The notes beneath the pieces were generated by a model that saw only the letters and a program-made list of their open reading frames with translations, was not told the origin of the DNA and made no database searches. A stretch of 64,000 nt of DNA, from positions 682,001-746,000 of the forward strand of contig CP148265.1 in NCBI GenBank assembly GCA_045345765.1. The letters run 5' to 3'. This stretch comes from JAOARY01 sp045345765 (GTDB lineage Bacteria > Bacillota > Clostridia > Peptostreptococcales > Peptostreptococcaceae). This document shows, in pieces, positions 60,352 through 64,000 of the stretch (position 1 is the stretch's first letter; each line of letters starts with the position of its first letter). The position numbers were made by a program, and so were the translations under genes.

Positions 60352-60522
60352 AGTTTACTCCTTTAAATTATCTTTAACTTTAATTTTACTAGTAATTTAT
60401 ATATATAACAAGTATAATCGAAATTTTTTAATATTAAATATTTCTTAAACTCTTCTAAAAAAAACAATTATTACTTCTATATATTTTTTTCATAAAAAAT
60501 TTCTAAAATATATTTTTCATAT

Positions 60523-60555
60523 AAAAAAATAGCGTAATAAATACGCTATTTTTTT
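60523..60555 (-). terminator. Terminator of upp
   Basis: AAAAAAATAGCGTA and TACGCTATTTTTTT form a perfect stem, downstream of the upp stop codon. Confidence 0.85.
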
Positions 60556-60589
60556 ATATATTCTTTTTATTATATATATTTATATTTTA

Positions 60590-61219
60590 TTATTTTGTTC
60601 CGTATAATCTATCTCCAGCATCACCCAAACCAGGAACTATATAACCATGGTCATTTAATTTTTCGTCAATTGATGCTACAAATATATCCACATCTGGATG
60701 TGCTGTTCTAACTGCTTCCACACCTTCAGGACAAGCTACTATATTAACCAATTTAATATTACTTGCTCCCCTTTTCTTTAATGAATTAATTGCTTCTATT
60801 GCAGATCCACCTGTTGCAAGCATAGGATCAACAACAATAAGTTCTCTTTCTTCAACATCTGCTGGTAATTTACAGTAATATTCCACTGGCTTTAAAGTTT
60901 CAGGATCTCTATAAAGTCCTACATGTCCAACTCTTGCAGCAGGAATAAGTTCTAATATTCCATCTACCATTCCAAGACCAGCTCTTAATATAGGTATTAT
61001 ACCTAATTTCTTACCTGATAATACTTTAGCAGTCATCTTAGATACTGGTGTTTCTATTTCAAAATCTTCTAAAGGCAAATCTCTTGTAACCTCATAAGCC
61101 ATAAGCATAGCTATTTCCTTAGCCATTGCTCTAAAATCCTTTGAACCTGTATTTACATCTCTTAATAATGTTAATTTATGTTGAATTAGTGGATGATTCG
61201 TTATTATTACTCTTGACAT
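60590..61219 (-). CDS. upp: Uracil phosphoribosyltransferase
   Basis: A 209-aa salvage enzyme making UMP from uracil and PRPP. The PRPP motif [16 protein letters not shown] and the uracil-binding [20 protein letters not shown] (cited as [17 protein letters not shown]) are clear. It lies 29 nt after rpiB in the same transcript. Confidence 0.97.
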   Translation of the reverse strand: MSRVIITNHPLIQHKLTLLRDVNTGSKDFRAMAKEIAMLMAYEVTRDLPLEDFEIETPVSKMTAKVLSGKKLGIIPILRAGLGMVDGILELIPAARVGHVGLYRDPETLKPVEYYCKLPADVEERELIVVDPMLATGGSAIEAINSLKKRGASNIKLVNIVACPEGVEAVRTAHPDVDIFVASIDEKLNDHGYIVPGLGDAGDRLYGTK

Positions 61220-61248
61220 AATGCCCTCCTAGTTTTTTATAAATATTT

Positions 61249-61695
61249 TTAAAGATTATTTTCTTCTATTTCAATTAATTTATCTACTCTTCTTTTATGT
61301 CTGTCACCTTCAAAATCCGTTGTCAAAAATGCACTAACAAGCTCTAATGCAAGTCCCTTTCCAACAACTCTTTCTCCTAAAGAAAGGATTTGACAATTAT
61401 TATGCGCTCTACACATCTTCGCTGAAAAAACATCAGAAACTACAGCTGCTCTTATTCCTTTTACTTTATTCGCAGCTAATGATATACCAATACCTGTACC
61501 ACATACTAATATACCTCTATCAAAATTATTATCTCTAACCTCTAAAGCCACTTTTTTCCCATAGTCTGGATAATCAACCGATTCATTATTGTATGTTCCA
61601 AAATCCTTATAATCATAGTTATTTTCTTCTAAAAATTTTTTTATCTCTTCTTTTAGGTTAATTCCACCATGATCACAACCTAATGCTATTTTCAT
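61249..61695 (-). CDS. rpiB: Ribose-5-phosphate isomerase B
   Basis: A 148-aa enzyme interconverting ribose- and ribulose-5-phosphate. IALGCDHGGINLKEEI, VDYPDYGKKVA, ILVCGTGIGISLAANKVKGIRAA (cited as VCGTGIGISLAANKVKGIRA) and CRAHNNCQILSLGERVVG match the LacAB/RpiB family. Works with the transketolase in the window. Confidence 0.95.
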   Translation of the reverse strand: MKIALGCDHGGINLKEEIKKFLEENNYDYKDFGTYNNESVDYPDYGKKVALEVRDNNFDRGILVCGTGIGISLAANKVKGIRAAVVSDVFSAKMCRAHNNCQILSLGERVVGKGLALELVSAFLTTDFEGDRHKRRVDKLIEIEENNL

Positions 61696-61707
61696 AAAAT
61701 ACCTCCA

Positions 61708-62166
61708 TTATAAATTATTCTTGATTTTTTGAAATAATTCAATTACAAGCTTCTCAATTTCATCTCTTGTAGATTTATAAACTTCAAATTCCTTTAAAAA
61801 AGGATCTTTTATATCTAAATCTTTTTTATTTAGATATTCTTTTAATGTATATATTTTATTTTTCAAACTCATATCAAAATTAATTAATTTTTCTTTATGA
61901 GCTATTGTCATAGTTAGTATTAAATCACTTTTTAATAAATCATCTTTAGTAACCATACTACTTGTATGCTCTTTTGCATCTATTTTTCTTTCCTTTAGAG
62001 CAAGCAACGAGTATTTAGATATTTCAAGACCATTAGCAGTTGCTAATCCTGCTGAACTTACACTTATCTTATCTTGTAAGCCTTCTTTTTTTACTAAATC
62101 CTTTAACAAAAATTCTGCAATAGGACTTCTACAAGTATTTCCTGTGCATAAAAATAAGATATTCAT
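61708..62166 (-). CDS. Low-molecular-weight protein phosphatase (YwlE type)
   Basis: A 152-aa enzyme with the P-loop LFLCTGNTCRSPIAEFLL (Cys-x5-Arg) and the general acid Asp in IKDPFLKEFEVY. In Bacillus the YwlE ortholog at this location removes phosphate from arginine; Thr in the P-loop, CTGNTCRS, agrees with that class. 13 nt before rpiB. Confidence 0.93.
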   Translation of the reverse strand: MNILFLCTGNTCRSPIAEFLLKDLVKKEGLQDKISVSSAGLATANGLEISKYSLLALKERKIDAKEHTSSMVTKDDLLKSDLILTMTIAHKEKLINFDMSLKNKIYTLKEYLNKKDLDIKDPFLKEFEVYKSTRDEIEKLVIELFQKIKNNL

Positions 62167-62188
62167 AAAAAATCTCCCTTTATAAATA

Positions 62189-63241
62189 TTAAGATTCCAA
62201 AACTGTATAACCAGAAGCCTTTAAGAGTCTATTCATTATAGCTACTGATATTCCATCCCCTTCGAAATATGGACAATATGCTACATCAATATTATTATCA
62301 TCTAATTTTTTTAGAGTATAAAACAAATTTTTTGCAACCTCATCTAAATTCTTACCCAAATTAAATACTAAAGAATTTAATTTTTGATATTTTTCAAGGT
62401 CATCTTCCATAGACATTATCGCTATTTTTTTATTTTCATCAACAATATTTAAGATTAAATTTTTTATTTTTTCTTCTATGGATTTATCCTTTTTTCTTAT
62501 TATTATTATCTTTGCATTTGGTGAATAATGTGTATACTTCATACCAGGAGCCTTTGCTATTAAATTTTGTTCTTTTTTTAATATTGCTGGATCTATTATA
62601 ACTTCTTTTAACACTGATTTTAAATCACTTAAAGTTATTTTTCCAGGTCTCAATATAGTAGGAATATCTAAAGTCATATCTATAACAGTAGATTCAAGTC
62701 CTACATCACAAATTTTTGACACTATTATTCCATCAACTCTTCCATTCATTTCACTTATCACATGTTCTGGTGTTGTTGGAGAAGGCCTTCCAGATATATT
62801 TGCAGAAGGTGCTGCAACAATAACATTTGATTCTCTTAAAAGTAAATTTGCAATATTATTTTTTGGCATCCTAATAGCAACTGTGTCTAGTCCTCCAGTT
62901 GTTATATTTGGAACATGTTCTTTTTTCTTTAGTATTATAGTAAGTGGTCCTGGCCAAAATTTGTCTATTAACACTTTTGATTTTTCATCGACCTCTCTTG
63001 CTATATCATAAACTTGATTTTTTCTTCCTATATGGCATATCAGTGGATTATCACTTGGTCTACCTTTTGCTTCATATATTTTTTTTGCACTTTCAATATC
63101 TAATGCATTTGCACCAATTCCATAAACAGTTTCTGTTGGAAATATAACAGTCCCTTTTTCTTTTAATATATTTGCAAATATTTTTATATCATCTATTTTT
63201 ATAGAATCTTCATCCATATGCTTTATAATTGTATTTTTCAT
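62189..63241 (-). CDS. L-threonylcarbamoyladenylate synthase (Sua5/YwlC)
   Basis: A 350-aa enzyme in tRNA t6A synthesis. The YrdC domain spans residues 16-205 (GTVIFPTETVYGIGANALD, KGRPSDNPLICHI, VIVAAPSANISGRPSPTT cited in full length under 20), and the C-terminal Sua5 domain starts near 230 (APGMKYTHYSPNAKIIII). ATG start. It precedes the phosphatase gene by 22 nt. Confidence 0.95.
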   Translation of the reverse strand: MKNTIIKHMDEDSIKIDDIKIFANILKEKGTVIFPTETVYGIGANALDIESAKKIYEAKGRPSDNPLICHIGRKNQVYDIAREVDEKSKVLIDKFWPGPLTIILKKKEHVPNITTGGLDTVAIRMPKNNIANLLLRESNVIVAAPSANISGRPSPTTPEHVISEMNGRVDGIIVSKICDVGLESTVIDMTLDIPTILRPGKITLSDLKSVLKEVIIDPAILKKEQNLIAKAPGMKYTHYSPNAKIIIIRKKDKSIEEKIKNLILNIVDENKKIAIMSMEDDLEKYQKLNSLVFNLGKNLDEVAKNLFYTLKKLDDNNIDVAYCPYFEGDGISVAIMNRLLKASGYTVLES

Positions 63242-63313
63242 AAATCCACCTTCATTTAAAAATAAATATCAAAATATTCTTTATATCATAATTTTTCCTT
63301 AAATTTTTTCTAA

Positions 63314-63339
63314 GAAAAAAGGCCCTTTGGACCTTTTTT
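63314..63339 (-). terminator. Terminator of prfA
   Basis: AAAAAAGG(CC) and its complement flank TTTGG with T-runs, 14 nt past the prfA stop codon. Confidence 0.65.
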
Positions 63340-63352
63340 TATTTTATCTAAA

Positions 63353-64000
63353 TTATTCTACCATCTTTAATTTTTCAGCTTGATCAGCAGTAGCTAGTGC
63401 ATCTATAACTTCATTTAACTCCCCATCTAAAGCTTGGTCTAATTTATATAAAGTCAAAGATATTCTATGATCAGTAATTCTACCTTGAGGATAGTTATAA
63501 GTTCTTATTCTTTCTGATCTATCTCCAGTTCCTACTTGAGCTTTTCTTTCTTGTGCTATTTCTTTATTTTGTTCTGCTTGTGCTAAATCATATAATCTCG
63601 CCTTTAATATTTTCATAGCTTTGTCTTTATTCTTAAGCTGAGATTTTTCATCTTGACAAGATATAACTATACCACTTGGCATATGAGTAAGTCTTACAGC
63701 TGAATCTGTAGTATTTACAGACTGTCCACCATTACCAGATGATCTAAATACGTCTATTCTTATATCATTTTGGTTTACTTCTACTTCAACATCATCAACT
63801 TCTGGAAGTACCGCAACCGTTACTGTAGATGTGTGTATTCTTCCACCTGATTCAGTTGAAGGAATTCTTTGAACTCTATGAACACCTGATTCATACTTAA
63901 GTCTTGAATAAGCACCTTTTCCTTTTATCATAAATACAACTTCTTTAAATCCACCTACACCAGTAGCATTACTACTCATAAGTTCAACTTTCCATCTGTT
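63353..64000 (-). CDS. prfA: Peptide chain release factor 1 (partial, N-terminus outside window)
   Basis: The C-terminal 215 residues are in view; the frame stays open to the right edge. The class-I signature [20 protein letters not shown] contains the GGQ motif for peptidyl-tRNA hydrolysis. The codon-recognition loop reads [14 protein letters not shown], matching the PxT form of RF1, not the SPF of RF2. So it is RF1 for UAA and UAG. In many Firmicutes prmC follows prfA; here the next gene is sua5. Confidence 0.95.
   Translation of the reverse strand, partial: NRWKVELMSSNATGVGGFKEVVFMIKGKGAYSRLKYESGVHRVQRIPSTESGGRIHTSTVTVAVLPEVDDVEVEVNQNDIRIDVFRSSGNGGQSVNTTDSAVRLTHMPSGIVISCQDEKSQLKNKDKAMKILKARLYDLAQAEQNKEIAQERKAQVGTGDRSERIRTYNYPQGRITDHRISLTLYKLDQALDGELNEVIDALATADQAEKLKMVE

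Overview
The window is very AT-rich Gram-positive DNA. It carries an F-type ATP synthase operon, two T-box leaders, RecU, an EndoA toxin, a WTA-type TagO/MnaA/TagA set and a CsaB cell-wall pyruvylation cluster. CheV and FliB-like genes point to motility, and no transport or metabolism of oxygen is visible. This fits a low-GC anaerobic Clostridia member, probably near Peptostreptococcaceae/Eubacteriales; I cannot name the genus. TTG and GTG starts are frequent. No rRNA, tRNA, CRISPR array or complete insertion sequence was found.

Layout. 1-3 kb (minus): a cobalamin riboswitch ahead of a DUF4430 lipoprotein and an EcfT-like permease (cut by the window edge), with a TIM-barrel protein that may be a CbiR-type cobamide remodelling enzyme. 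3-10 kb: an ArsB/NhaD-type permease, two tandem paralogous unknown proteins, a TetR regulator with a long promoter/operator region, a two-component system and an ornithine-cyclodeaminase-family enzyme. 10-29 kb is an accessory, surface-protein-rich stretch: a secreted protein with four dockerin modules and a transglutaminase domain, a 41-bp perfect palindrome, a paired YdcZ-type exporter, a GGDEF-EAL protein with a degenerate GGDEF, T-box-controlled tyrS, two tandem M9 collagenases, a broken FliB-like fragment and its intact paralogue, a PucR regulator and a PAS-GGDEF protein. 29-41 kb: a T-box-controlled NSS amino-acid transporter, nadA-nadB-nadC, cheV, recU, adenine deaminase and a split transketolase. 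41-46 kb: YitT, then TagA, CsaB and DUF5693 (cell-wall polymer modification). 46-49 kb: acpS-alr-antitoxin-endoA, in Bacillus-like order. 49-57 kb: atpZ-I-B-(double c)-E-F-H-A-G-D-C. 57-64 kb: mnaA, tagO, comEB, upp, rpiB, ywlE, sua5 and the 3' part of prfA, a recognisable Firmicutes order.

The most notable system is the ATP synthase. It encodes both an 88-aa F-type c subunit carrying a full Na+-binding signature and a 184-aa fused double-hairpin (V-type-like) c subunit whose second hairpin has Gln in place of the ion-binding Glu. This predicts a mixed, Na+-driven c-ring of the kind known from Acetobacterium woodii. Other points worth a second look are the B12 island, the dockerin-transglutaminase protein, the FliB-like gene fragment, the EndoA antitoxin that appears to lack its DNA-binding half, the 83-bp palindrome, and the operator-like palindrome far upstream of tetR.
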